From: Nageia nagi
Lineage: Eukaryota; Pinophyta
Reading direction: 5' to 3'
Length of the DNA stretch: 64,000 bases
Assembly: GCA_050084985.1 (NCBI GenBank)
Contig: JBITNC010000001.1
Location: 73,098,001-73,162,000 of the forward strand
The number at the start of each line of letters is the position of its first letter. Position 1 is the first letter of the stretch. Positions 1-10,945 of this stretch are shown piece by piece. The notes under the pieces are model-generated. The model was not told the DNA's origin. It did not search any database and worked only from the letters and a program-made list of their open reading frames with translations. The translations under genes and the position numbers were made by a program.

Positions 1-2760
1 TGCCCATCTTGAGAATGGCCATAATGATTACATGGGTTGTAACATATGTGATGGTTGATTAAATAGATTAGCATGTTGTTGATATTTAACACACTTTCTA
101 ATGTATTCCATGCAATCATGTTCTATAGTAGGCTAGTAATATCCCATATGCATTAATCATTTTGTGATTATAGAGCCACTAAAATGTCCTCCACATATTC
201 CATCATGTGTGCATGAAATAGTAATTTATGAATTAGCCCACTCTAAATATCTGATCAATATCCTATCAAAACCCCTATGGTATAAGACATCTCCTATCAT
301 GCAAAAGTGAAAAGCTTTTATCTTGAATGCTTTCTAATATGATTTTGTTAAGTCTTTAGGTAGTACCCCATATCTTAAGAATTTGAACAATTATGTATGC
401 CATAAATTTTTGTCTTCAATTGCAATGTATTAGACAACATGTTCAACTTCATCTAATTCTATTGAGGATTGAATGATTTGAATAATTTCAATAGGAATCA
501 TTTTTTTATTAGGGTTTATGAGCATTAAAGATCCAATGGAAGCCATAGCATCAGCAAACTTATTAGTTGATCATGGTGCTACTTCTAAATCATATTTTTC
601 AAAATATAATAAAAGATTATTCACTAATCTCTTATATTTTTGCAACAAAGGTACCTTACATTGGAATATTTCTTTGACCTAATTCATGATTAACAATAAA
701 TCACCAATGAATTTTACTTTTTTCAATTTTAATTTTATTGTAGTTTTAATAGCTAAGATTAAGGCTTCATACTTAGCATTATTGTTCATACAAGGAGAAT
801 TAAGTTTAAATGAATAGGGTATGGAACCCCTTGGTTGTAACAAAAACAACATCAGCACCCCTGCTTTGCTCACATCTCGACCCATCAAAATATATTACCA
901 TATCCCAATCTTCTTTAGATTCTACAAGAATTTCCATTTCATATAATTGAAATACATGTTCATTTGGTAATTCTATGGTGAGTGCATTATCATTAGATAA
1001 TGGTGCTTCAATGAGGTACTCAGCTATGACTTGTCCTTTAATTGATTTTTGACTCATGAAAATTAAGTCAAATTTAGTTAGATGCATGATCCATTTAGAT
1101 GTTCTTGCATTTTGATAAGTTTTAATCATCATGTATTTCAAAGAGTCAGCTTTAGCAATTACAGATGTGGTATGGTTTAGCATGTAATATCATAATTTTT
1201 TGATTGCAAATACTACTGCTAAACACAACTTCTCCAAATACATGTATTTAATCTCATAACCAACTAAATTTTGACTAAGGTAATATATTGCTTGTTCTTA
1301 ACTATTCTCATTCTTTTGAGCAATTATGGTTCTTAATGTTGTTTTTGCAGTTAATATATATAGTATAAATGGTTCTCCAATATTAGGTGGTACTAGAATG
1401 GGTGGTGAAAGAAGATAGTGCTTAATCTCATCAAATGCCTCTTATTGTTCATTACCCTAGTGAAAGATAATACCCTTCTTCAAAATTTTGTTAAAAGGTT
1501 TACAATTATTTGATAACTATGAAATGAAACATCTTATGGCCTACAACTTGCCTTGTAGGCTTTGTATTTGTTTTATAGTTGGGGGGGGGGGGGGGGACAT
1601 ATTTGTTATTGCTTTTATTTTGTTAAGATCTACTTCATTCCCTCGTCTAGAGACAATGAAACCTAATAATTTCCCAAATGTTACCCCAAAAACATAATTC
1701 TTTGGGTTCAATCAAATTTTATATTCTAGTAACCTATCAAATATTTTAATGAACACTTTGGGGTGATCCTCTTGTGTTTTTTATTTATTGAGAATATCAT
1801 CTACATAATCTTCTATGATATCATGCATGTAATCATGGAAGATGCATGTCATGGCTCTTTGATAGGTAGCTCTAGCATTTTTTTATCTAAAAGGCATTAC
1901 TCTATAATAGAACATTCCCCATGGTGTTGTGAATGCAATTTTATGTGGTATTCTGATGCTACTTTAATTTGCTTGTACCCTAAAAACCCATCCATGAGTG
2001 ACAACATTTTGTGTCCTATGGTAGAATCAACCAAGCTATCCATGTTTGGTAGGGGAAAGTCATCCTTAGGACATGATTTATTTATATCCCTAAAATTTGT
2101 GCATATTCAAATCTTCCCCATGGATTTCTTAATTGGTACCATATTAGAAATCCAATCAAAGTAATCAATTGGGTGAATAAACTTGGCTTCCAAAATTTTT
2201 TGCAACTCCTCTTTTATTATTAAGGTGATTGTAGAATGCATTTTTTATAATTTTTGTTTAATAGGTTTTGCACCTTCTTTTAAACCAAGGTTATGTACTA
2301 CTAAATTGGGATCAAGCCTAGGCATATCAACATATGACCATGCGAATATTTTCTATTTTTCCTTAAGTATTGTAATGAACTCTTTTCTCTCATTTTTTGG
2401 TAAGGAATTTTCCTAATTGAATTATTTTGGGGATATTAGGTTCATTACTTAAATTAATTTCAATGGTTTCTTCAATTAACATGTGATATCCCTCTTTTAA
2501 TTGGTTAGGTATTGGAATCCAATTACTATCATTGGCATTATATTCTTCATCCTCAGCTTCATATTGATCTTCCAAAGTAGTATTGATATTCAAGTTTGTA
2601 GTCTGTAATATTGTATCTATGTCTTTGAAATATTGGATTATAGGTTGTTCATAAATTAATGTAAAATTTGTAGTTTCTTCATCTACCAGAAAGTATGAAG
2701 AAGAAATATTTGAATTTTTTGAACCTATCATCTCAAACTCATCAAACTCATTACTTCCAA
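1..2760 (-). pseudogene. Ty3/gypsy (Tat-type) retrotransposon polyprotein remnant
   Basis: This is a decayed pol gene read on the minus strand and truncated by the left window edge. From high to low coordinates I see a 113-residue stretch upstream of RT (2731-2390). The reverse transcriptase follows at about 2165-1250, with WISNMVPIKK, KIRICTNFRDINKSCPKDDF-like and LSLMDGF blocks. Its catalytic YVDD lies at 1807-1796. RNase H comes next (LAVVFAIKKL, ADSLKYM), then a second RNase H starting at VIYFDGSRCEQ near 910 and continuing as NAKYEALILAIKTTIKLK near 750. The integrase zinc-binding region is at about 300-1 (IGDVLYHRGFDR, YYWPT, CVKYQQHANL). The tandem second RNase H is typical of the Tat lineage. 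Several stops, at least one frameshift near 810-890 and a 16-base G run inside the RT show it is dead. Family assignment is firm; exact limits are not. Confidence 0.86.
1581..1596 (+). repeat. poly-G tract (16 G)
   Basis: An uninterrupted run of 16 G lies inside the reverse transcriptase region of the gypsy remnant. It breaks the frame and probably expanded after the element died. The length could also be a sequencing or assembly artefact. Confidence 0.9.
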
Positions 2761-4689
2761 ACCAAACAAACTAATCACTTATAGACCAATTAAAGTTCAT
2801 TACCGATTTTAGTAATAAAAAGTGAAAAAAAGAAAAAAGAGTTCATTTACTCCTTTCCTATTGCACCCATTTTGATCACCTAAAATCCCCTTTCTACGCA
2901 AAGGGAGAGCATAGATGGGTGTAATGGAAAGTATTAAGTTATTTTATTTGTCATTTCCAAAACCCACAAGATAAATCATTCATATGACTTATTTAAATAA
3001 AACAAATGAATAATGCATATTCCTTAATCATGCATCTACCCTTCCTACATACAATCTAGGCAAAAGGAATCATAAACAAGGGGTTATTTTCCATTTTTCA
3101 TTTTTTAAAACCTAAATTACACTTCCAACATTCATGAAATTTGAAATTTATACCTTCTATTTTGAGTTGATGATGTTTTAGATTTTCACACAAATTCATT
3201 GGAAATCTAGTATAAATCATTGGCATTTCAAACAAATTGCTAGCATTCCAATACAAATAATTGATGTTTAAGACAAATATCTAGTGTTTCAATTTAAATC
3301 ACTTGCACCTAATGAATATAGTCAATGATCACACAAATAAAAAACACATAATAGCAAATAGAAAATAGTATGATATTTAGTAATGATTCCACAAACTCAA
3401 AAGATAAAAAATGAAATATAAATAGCAAGAAATACCCCATGCACCTCATCTTTGGTGTAGCCTATGTGTGAGGGTTCTTCTTCTAGCACCAAAATGCTTA
3501 CTCAAAAAATAAACCTACAAGCATGCAAAAATAAAAATTGTCACAACCAATAGAAACTCTTTATTAATCTTTGAATAAACCTCAATTTTGATTACAAGTT
3601 GCCTTGCAATAGAGGGCTTCTATACAATGTGTAATATAGGCCTCTTGGAGGCCTTCCTTTGCTGATGTATTCAAGCTCTATATACCATTTAATTGCACCT
3701 ACAACAAGAATAATTTTGATTGCTTCTTTCTTGCTAACTCCCTGGCTTCTTTTTGCTTTGATCACTTGCTAGTCTTGGAATCCTACACATACATAGGCCA
3801 AGAACCCATCAAACATACCTGCTCATGCTCTAATATTATAATAAATAAATATGAAATAAACATGCATATAAGCAAAAAAAATAAACTAAAATGTACTTAG
3901 CAATCTGGATATAATTCAGCAACGTAAGGTTGCATTTCATCTTCTCACACCCCCTTTTTCTCTATGGGAGGGTCTTATTTATAGATTTTCTAAGGTACTA
4001 TTAGTTGCTATTATGGAAGGCAAGATCAGATGAAAAAATCTCATCGAACCTTGTCATGGAATATATTTGCACAAAAAAAATATGCAATCAAGGATGACTC
4101 ATCCTTGATCTATTAGCTTGTTTCCTTGGGTGCCTGATTTTTCTATTTTTTTCTTTGTGTTTTCTATTTTTAAGATCACTAGCGATTATCTATCAGGCAC
4201 CAATGACTAGGTATGATTGCCAATGATTGTACTGGATCATCAATGACTAGGATACTTTGGCAAACTTTATTATTTACCTACAATTTTATTCCCCTCTTTC
4301 ATTTGTTGAAAGAGGGGTCATTTTTAGGTGTCGAAATCAAGAGTCAATGCATAATAGAATATCAACAAGCCAAGCATGAATATGGATGAAAGATATTTTC
4401 TTGAGTGATAATAAGATTCCAATCCTAATGAGAAATGTTTAGAAACACCTAAGTGTAGGGTACTGATTATCGAGATATAATCTTAACAAGCTTTTCTAGG
4501 TTAGAGATACTTACATTTATATCAAGCGTGAGATTACCATTTGACCCCTCTAGTATAGGTTCAATTCATTTCAATGTACCTAACATAAGAATAAGAACAC
4601 AACTTGAGAAATATATAATAATAAGCTAAAATATGATTGAAATATGATAAATCATGTATGTAATGTTACACCTAATTTGGACCATGTTA
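2761..4689. other. non-coding, probable retrotransposon flank
   Basis: No protein-like frame is recognisable on either strand. The stretch is AT-rich, with purine-rich bits at 2820-2850. It lies upstream of the gypsy pol on its coding strand, so it may hold leader, gag or LTR remains too decayed to identify. It includes the hairpin at 4291-4317. Confidence 0.5.
4291..4317. repeat. perfect 11-bp hairpin
   Basis: CCCCTCTTTCA at 4291-4301 is followed by a 5-nt spacer and its exact reverse complement TGAAAGAGGGG at 4307-4317. The function is unknown. On the minus strand the purine arm resembles a polypurine tract. Confidence 0.8.
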
Positions 4690-5270
4690 AGGGGACCACT
4701 TTTAGGTGTTAAGACCATCATCTTTGTATTTTATTTTGAAAATTCATTTACATCCAATGGCCTTCTTTCTAGGAGGATGTCTTACCAACTTCCATGTACT
4801 ATTTTTTATTAATGCATCATTCTCAACCTTCATACATGATGTCTAATGTGATAGCTTGATGGCTTCATGAATCATTTCAGGTTCGGGAGTATTCACCATT
4901 GTGCTCATTAGTGTCAAGTTCACTTCCTCACGATCCATGCTTTTTGTTCTTATTCGAGAAGTAGGAGTTTCTAGTGGAGCACTCAAGTTTGAATCCTATA
5001 GTGTATTATGGTACCATTTATGTCTTATGATATTATCAAGTGGCAAATTTATAATTGGATATTCTCTCTCATCATCTTCATCATCAAGATTAATAATTGG
5101 TCCATTGTTAATTTTAGGTACTACTGCAAGTGGACTAAATGAAGATTCATTAGTCTCATCAGAAATTACATCTTTGGTTATATAAGTCTTCCAATTATTA
5201 GGATCCATGAGTTTATATCCTTAAGATTTTCTATTTACAATGTTTGTATAATTTTTCCAAATGTGGGCAA
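4690..5270 (-). pseudogene. Ty1/copia integrase-RT junction fragment
   Basis: Read on the minus strand, this begins with DPNNWKTYITKDVI (5208 downward), the usual end-of-integrase stretch before the linker. An acidic linker follows (DDEDDEREYP). The start of a copia reverse transcriptase comes at about 4870-4700: AIKLS, then MKVENDALIKNSTWKLV, then RKKAIGCK and KIKYKDDGLN, with stops at tryptophan-like positions. It is missing both the upstream gag-protease-integrase and the downstream RT core. It looks distinct from the copia element at 7-11 kb because the linker differs. Confidence 0.72.
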
Positions 5271-7129
5271 TAGAATTGATATGGTTGATTATTCTAACCA
5301 ATAGGAATGGTCATTAACTCAAATGGATCTAGATGATGTTGCCAGATTTTGAAAAAACATGAGATAGCTTGATATTAATGAATTCCATGAAACTAGAAAG
5401 TATCTGATTGATCATCAAATGTGATAGTCTTTAAAGGGTATGCTTTGGTAATAGTTTGGATGCATTCCTAGAAAATGCATTAAGAATGAAGTCCTTCGAG
5501 TTTCAAGAACATTGTAAAACTAAAAGTGTGTCACCAAAAGTATTTTTCCTAGTGGCTAATCAGCTCTTATAAATGAAAATTAGGATTTTAAAATTTTAAA
5601 ATTGGCTAATATGTGGACCCTCAAAAGGGGGGCATTCTCCCTAAAATTATAGTAAGTAATAATTTTTTGTATCCAATCGTAAAAAAAGTCAACATATGGT
5701 ATGTATCCAATTATACCTTTTATTTTAAAGGCTATAATTTCACAAAATTTTGAAACTAATTTGCCTTAGTTTATACAATTTTTTTTGTGTCAATCCTTAG
5801 TAATAACCCTATTTGTTGGGTTTTGAGAAAGTTCATTTATCTTGAAGTAGGCTATATTATGATAAAATGTACTAGTAAAGAGTTTCATCAGGTTTTGGGA
5901 AAATGAATGAATAAAACATCATCGAACTCCAAAAAATTTCTCTTTAATGAAGTTGCTACCCTTCTAGATGTCTTTGAAACATCTCAAACATGTCAAAACT
6001 TAGTCATTGAGGGAATAACTTCCCTACTTAATGCAAGTTGCAATTTTTATAATATTTTGCCCCCTTTCATTGACTATTTTGAATAATCAAAATAGTCAAT
6101 GAACCATATAATAGAAATTAAATAGACAACATGCATTGAGCAAGGGTGGTATGGGATGGTAAATAACTCATAAATATCCTTTTAACCATGCAAAATGATC
6201 TTCAAGTATCAATCAGTCAAAAAACTCAAATCTTGTTGGCTAACTCATACTCTTACTGATTGTACTCCTTTACTCATCCATCACACTTATCAGGAAACCT
6301 CATTTTCTAGATGTAGATAGTTCATGGGGATCCTAAATCTAAATACTAATCAATGATTTATAAAGAAAACTCTTTTAACATTCCCTTGATTGATTTTCAA
6401 CCAAAAATATACTAGAAAACATGATAGTATTAAAAATATAATGGTCTAATAACCAAAATTATGGGACAACTCTTCTAACAAAGAATATTATAGTTAGGTA
6501 CTTGTAAAGTAGTCATGATAGTAATCAAGTAATTATAGTAGTTTGAGTTATCATATATTATGGTGTGAATAGATGGTAATTAGTTGCTTGGGATGTAGGA
6601 CTTCATAGGTAATGGTAAAATATCAGAGGTTTATTCAAAAGATATATAAATCTGAAGCATACCCCCTAGTGTTACCAAAATAGATCTACCTCTATTTTAG
6701 AATATAGCTAATTACTCATATCAACCTTTTTGGTATTTAATAACCATTCATGTTTCTAAGAATAACTCTATAAGGTATTTTTCAATTCAATGAGAAAAGA
6801 ACAAAATATTACCTTAGAAAGTAGAATGTACAACTTTTAGGAATCAGGTGAGGGTAGGGTGGGTGTACCTCTCCAAGAAAATCCATTTTGTGTGACTTTT
6901 ATTAGTAATATTCAAACATGAAAACCTAGAATAAGATAAGTTTAAAACACATTGGATCTACTTCTAATCTAAAATTTTATATACAAATCCTACAATTTGT
7001 AGAACTGTAGAAGATGATATCGAATACAGGAACCTTCTAATGATATCTTTATTGATCCAGTATTCTAGTAATTATGTCAAAGACAATAACTAATCTTTAA
7101 AAGATGAATTCCAAATATCCCCCAATATT
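5271..7129. other. non-coding AT-rich stretch
   Basis: No recognisable coding frame, RNA gene or repeat unit, apart from the perfect hairpin at 6068-6101. It separates two copia remnants on the same strand and probably consists of decayed transposon DNA. Confidence 0.5.
6068..6101. repeat. perfect 15-bp hairpin
   Basis: CATTGACTATTTTGA (6068-6082), loop ATAA, then the exact reverse complement (6087-6101). A pyrimidine/C-rich run (6057-6067) sits directly to its left, so on the minus strand it neighbours a polypurine-like tract. Confidence 0.85.
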
Positions 7130-7659
7130 TCTTAGGTCCAAAATATTTGCTTATGTTGTGCCACATACACTTCTTCAACATAGCCATTAAGGAATGCACT
7201 TTTCACATCCATGTGATGCACATTCCAATGATTATGGGAATCCAATGAAAGCACCATTTGGATTGTCTCTTGCCTTACAATATGAGCAAAAGTCTCCTAA
7301 TATATGTCATACTTTTATGTGAACCCTTTTGCAACCAATTGTGCTTTGTACCTTTCAATGGAACCATCACTATTCCTCTTGATCTTGTAGATCCATTTAA
7401 ATCCAATGCATTTCCTATTTTGGGGCAGCTCACATAACTCCCATGTGTCATTCTTGATAATGGAAGAAATCTCTTCATTCATAGCCTTCATCCACACTTT
7501 GTTAGAACATGCTTGTTCAAAACAACAAGGCTCATAATCATCAAATTTAGTAACTTTATAAGAACTAGAAACATGATCATTGGAATTAGAATCCATTAAA
7601 GTATAATTTACCACATCACCCTTGGGCTCACCATTATCTTCATCTCTTAACATTTGCAA
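7130..7659 (-). pseudogene. copia reverse transcriptase, N-terminal part
   Basis: The minus-strand frame from 7659 contains WMKAMNEEISSIIKNDTWEL, then CIGFKWIYKIKRNSDGSIER and KAQLVAKGFT, the standard opening of copia RT. In a shifted frame down to about 7150 it continues with TFAHIVRQETIQMVL and HHMDVKSAFLNG. The first catalytic aspartate (DVKSAF) is present. The YVDD core is missing because homology ends near 7150. Confidence 0.85.
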
Positions 7660-7850
7660 ATTTTCTAGGCTTTACAAAGTAGCATATAGTTCCTTATGTT
7701 GACTCCTTTTCAACCTTCTAGAAAAAATTTGGTCCAACATTTGAGAGAGGGATGATATTTTAACACATTTTTACCTTTTATTGACTGATTTACACTTGCA
7801 ATTGGTGATGAAGGTGAAGAAGAACCATGTTGTGGACTTGAAGATCCCAT

Positions 7851-8760
7851 TTATGAAGAGGGATCAAATCTAGGTTGAACTTGATTGTGTGAAACATGGC
7901 TAGGCCGAATACTTCCTTGGTCATTTGAAGCATTTTCTTCAAACATACCATCATCAACAACAACCTTTTGATATTTTTTATACTTCCAACTTCCCCCTTC
8001 ATCAAAAATGGTATCTCTAGACACTATAACTTTGTGAGAAATTGGATTAAAAAATCTATAAGCTTTGGATTGTTCGCTATAGAAAATAAAAATACAATTC
8101 TCACTCTTAGAATCAAGATTTTTTCTATTCTCATCATTCACATGAACATAAGCAAGACAACCAAAAACTTTAAAATATTTCACACTTAGCTTCTTTCTGA
8201 GCTAACTCTCATAAGGAGTAATATTTTTCAAACTCCTTGTATGACTCCTATTTAAAATATAAATAGCAATCTAGATAGCTTCATCCTAATAAAAATTACA
8301 CAAACCTTTTGTGTGCATCATACACCTTGCCACCAAAGTCTAGTTCTTTCTTTCAACCACTGCATTGTGTTGAGGTGTGTATGGTGAAGTCAATTGCCTC
8401 TTAATGTTGAAATCTCTACAAAATGTCATAAAATCATTAGATAAAAACTCACCACCATGATTAGTTCTTAAACACTTAGTTGTATGCCCACATTGGTTCT
8501 CAACACTAGCTTTAAAAGTCTTGAAGCACTCAAATGCCTCATATTTGTGTTTAAGAAAGAATACCAAATAATATCTTGAAAAATCATCAATAAAGGTGAG
8601 AAAATAATAAGCTTTACCCATACTTTATGTTTACATTGGTCCATAAATATCACTATGCACCAATTGTAGAAGAGATTGGTCCCTTCATGCTTCATTATTT
8701 GGAAAATACCCCCTTACATGTTTTTCAAATCACACCCTTCCCACACTTTATTAGTATCTT
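7851..8760 (-). pseudogene. copia integrase
   Basis: Two minus-strand pieces show the integrase. At 8621-8340 there is YYFLTFIDDFSRY (first catalytic Asp region), CLRTNHGGEF (normally RTDNGGEF, so the second catalytic Asp region is altered) and SPYTPQHNAVVERKN, which holds the catalytic Glu. At 8183-7851 the post-core part reads KYFKVFGCLAYVHV and SKAYRFFNPISHKVIVSRD. A stop or frameshift near 8200-8340 separates them. The DNHG/TNHG change and the breaks argue for inactivity. Confidence 0.85.
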
Positions 8761-9034
8761 GGACCTTCAAAAAATCATAAACAAGTGTAGACAAAAGCTT
8801 TAAACTCTAAAAATTCACATGTTCAAACCTCAAATGCCATAACTATCATCAATGCTCACACAAGTAAAACCTCCCCCTTGCTCCACAAACTTGATGGGAA
8901 AAAGCTTATTTTTATTTCATTTTTACTATAGTGACCAACCTTTCACCTCTATTCTTATTATATATCTTGCACATTTTATCTTCACAAACCAATTTAAAAT
9001 TATTTTTCAGCATTTTTCCAACACTTAAAAAATA

Positions 9035-9457
9035 TTATTTCAAATTAGGATCAAAACGAATACTTTTTACCTTCATAGTACCTTTCTTAGTAGGAACCAA
9101 CATTTCCCCCTTTACAATCACCTCCAAATATTTTTCATCCACAAGTTTGATGCTAGAACTAAATGAATGATCAAGATATGATAGAAGCTCCTTCTTTCTG
9201 GTCATGTGGTGTGAACAACCACTATCAAGAACCCAAGTTTCATCCTTTTCTTCTTGTGAAAGAAGTGCTTTGGCTCCATGATTCTCCTCTTGAAAAATAG
9301 AAAGAAACAAGGCATCTTCTTCATAGGAATATTCTTCTCCATAATCTTCATAGGAATATTCTTTCCCATAATTCATTGATGTATTATTTTGCGAGACTTG
9401 TTTAATCCTACACTCTCTCTCAAAATGGCCAAATTTGTTATAATGATAGCATTGCAC
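9035..9457 (-). pseudogene. copia gag zinc knuckle and protease
   Basis: This 140-residue minus-strand frame opens with a CCHC zinc knuckle (CYHYNKFGHFEREC). An acidic linker repeats EYSYED-type units. The aspartic protease follows with WVLDSGCSHHMT (copia usually has DSGAS or DSGCS) and downstream VKSIRFDPNLK. The active-site Asp is intact. The frame is cut off from gag proper by stops between 9457 and 9545 and ends at a stop at 9035. Confidence 0.85.
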
Positions 9458-10407
9458 ATTCCTCTTGTCTCTTCCTCCACCTCTTGTAATATATCACCCT
9501 TTAGTACTTGCATTTACACTATTTTCTTAATCACCATATGAAATTTAATCTCTTCCTCTTCCTTTTCTAGAAGAGCCTCTTCTTCCTCCTCTTTCATTTC
9601 GACCTCTACCTTGACCTCTTCCATTAGTATTATCATTCTCTCTAGTTAAGAAAGATTGTTCTTCACTTGTACCAACATTTAACCTTCTTAAAAATCTCTC
9701 TTCTTGAGATTTGAGAGATCCAACCAATTGATCAAACTCCATAGTGGAAAGATCTTTGGTTTCTTCAATTACAAGAGCCACATTGTCTCATTTTGGCAAT
9801 AAAAGTCCACAAGAATTTTTTAATTACCAAGGATTTGTCCAAATCATCACCAAGGGTGGCCATTTTGTTCACTATGGATTTTAGCCTTACACAATAATCA
9901 CCCACACTCACATTTTCATATTGTATGAGACTCTCAAAATCTCTTCTAAGGGTTTGAGCTTCACCTTCTTCACTTTGACACTTCCTTGGTATCCTTCTTT
10001 CAAGGTTTTCCCTGCATCAATCATGATTTTGTGGGTTGAAATTCTTGGACAAATTCTCTTATCAAGAGCATCTTGGATATGTGACAGCCAAAAAATTCTT
10101 TTATCAAGAGCATCTTGGATATGTGACAAAGCCAAAAAATTCTTCTTCTTCTTCTCTTTGGTTTCCTTCTTTGTATCTTCACTTAAGACACTCCAATCAT
10201 CTGGCTCTTTGTATCCATCTTCAATAATGTCCCATAATTATTTACCTTTCAAGAGATTCATCACCTAAATGCTCCAATATTCATAATATAATCCATCAAA
10301 TTTTTGGATTGGTATTGAGTTTGAGATATTTTCCATGATAGCAAGTCTTCAACATAACTTGGATCTACAAAAGAAATTCTTTCCAAACCTTTTTGCAAAA
10401 TACTCAT
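9458..10407 (-). pseudogene. copia gag (UBN2-type) N-terminal part
   Basis: A likely start is ATG at 10407-10405 (MSILQKGLERISFVDPS), shortly after the primer-binding site. The C-terminal part, 9781-9545, shows VIEETKDLSTMEFDQLVGSL, a core gag motif of plant copia elements. An Arg/Gly-rich tail (GRGQGRGRNERGGRRG) follows. The middle contains a 42-bp tandem duplication (about 10056-10139) and several stops. Confidence 0.72.
10056..10139 (-). repeat. 42-bp tandem duplication inside copia gag
   Basis: ATCAAGAGCATCTTGGATAT and flanking bases occur at 10061 and again at 10103, giving two near-identical 42-bp copies. On the coding strand the residues LSHIQDALDKRI appear twice. The second copy differs by a few bases, so the duplication is not brand new. 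Confidence 0.85.
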
Positions 10408-10446
10408 AATTTTTAAACCTAACAAAACTTAATATGGATCTACTTA

Positions 10447-10459
10447 TTCGGATACCAAA
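10447..10459 (-). promoter_or_regulatory. primer-binding site of the copia element
   Basis: The minus strand reads TTTGGTATCCGAA right after the LTR end. The core TGGTATC matches the 3' end complement of initiator tRNA-Met, usual for plant copia. The following bases differ from the common TGGTATCAGAGC, so the primer match is imperfect. Confidence 0.6.
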
Positions 10460-10460
10460 G

Positions 10461-10945
10461 TGAAGTTTTAATTACTTTATGATAATGTAAAAGACTTATA
10501 GAATCATCATACATTCACATTTGCATTACACAATTAGAAAATTGACACAAATTTGGAAAATATAGTGCAATTATTGCTATGACATTTTGTCAAATAATTT
10601 GCTTTACAAGTATAGGGTGCAATTTACAATTTACACCAAATGATTACACAATCCAACCCAAAAAAAATTTTGGAACTCTTATTTATACATATTGATGCTA
10701 ACCAAATGAAAATAGTAAATAAAATGAACTAAAAAATATGAGAAACTAAAGTGAAACTACTTGGCAGTTTGCCTAAACTGCCTAGGAACTGACAACCTAA
10801 AACGTGATCGTGTTTCAAGCCAAATGTGTTGGGTGGGTGCATTTCCCAAACATGGTAGTGTTTTATTTTCAAATGCAGTGGGGGATTGCATTTTGTCAAT
10901 AAACACTTGTTTTCAAGTTTTGAGCTCAAATTTTAGATCCTAACA
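10461..10945 (-). repeat. 5' LTR of the copia element
   Basis: On the minus strand this 485-bp block begins TGTTAGGATC and ends CTTCA, the expected TG...CA ends. It is followed within two bases by the primer-binding site and then gag. I found no second copy in the window, consistent with 3' truncation. Confidence 0.6.

Larger units (their letters stand above)
7130..10945 (-). mobile_element. Ty1/copia retrotransposon, 3'-truncated
   Basis: The element reads on the minus strand: 5' LTR (10945-10461), primer-binding site, gag, protease, integrase and the first part of reverse transcriptase. Homology to RT stops near 7150, shortly after MDVKSAFLNGYVEEVYV, so the rest of RT, RNase H and the 3' LTR are absent here. 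All coding parts carry stops or frameshifts. The gene order gag-PR-INT-RT is what defines Ty1/copia. Confidence 0.85.

Noticed and set aside
1763-2164. 133-codon open frame on the plus strand
   Set aside because: It is the antisense of the gypsy reverse transcriptase; the minus strand gives the YVDD and FRDINKSCPKDD motifs.
9921-10268. 115-codon plus-strand frame with Phe-rich repeats
   Set aside because: Antisense of the copia gag and its 42-bp duplication.
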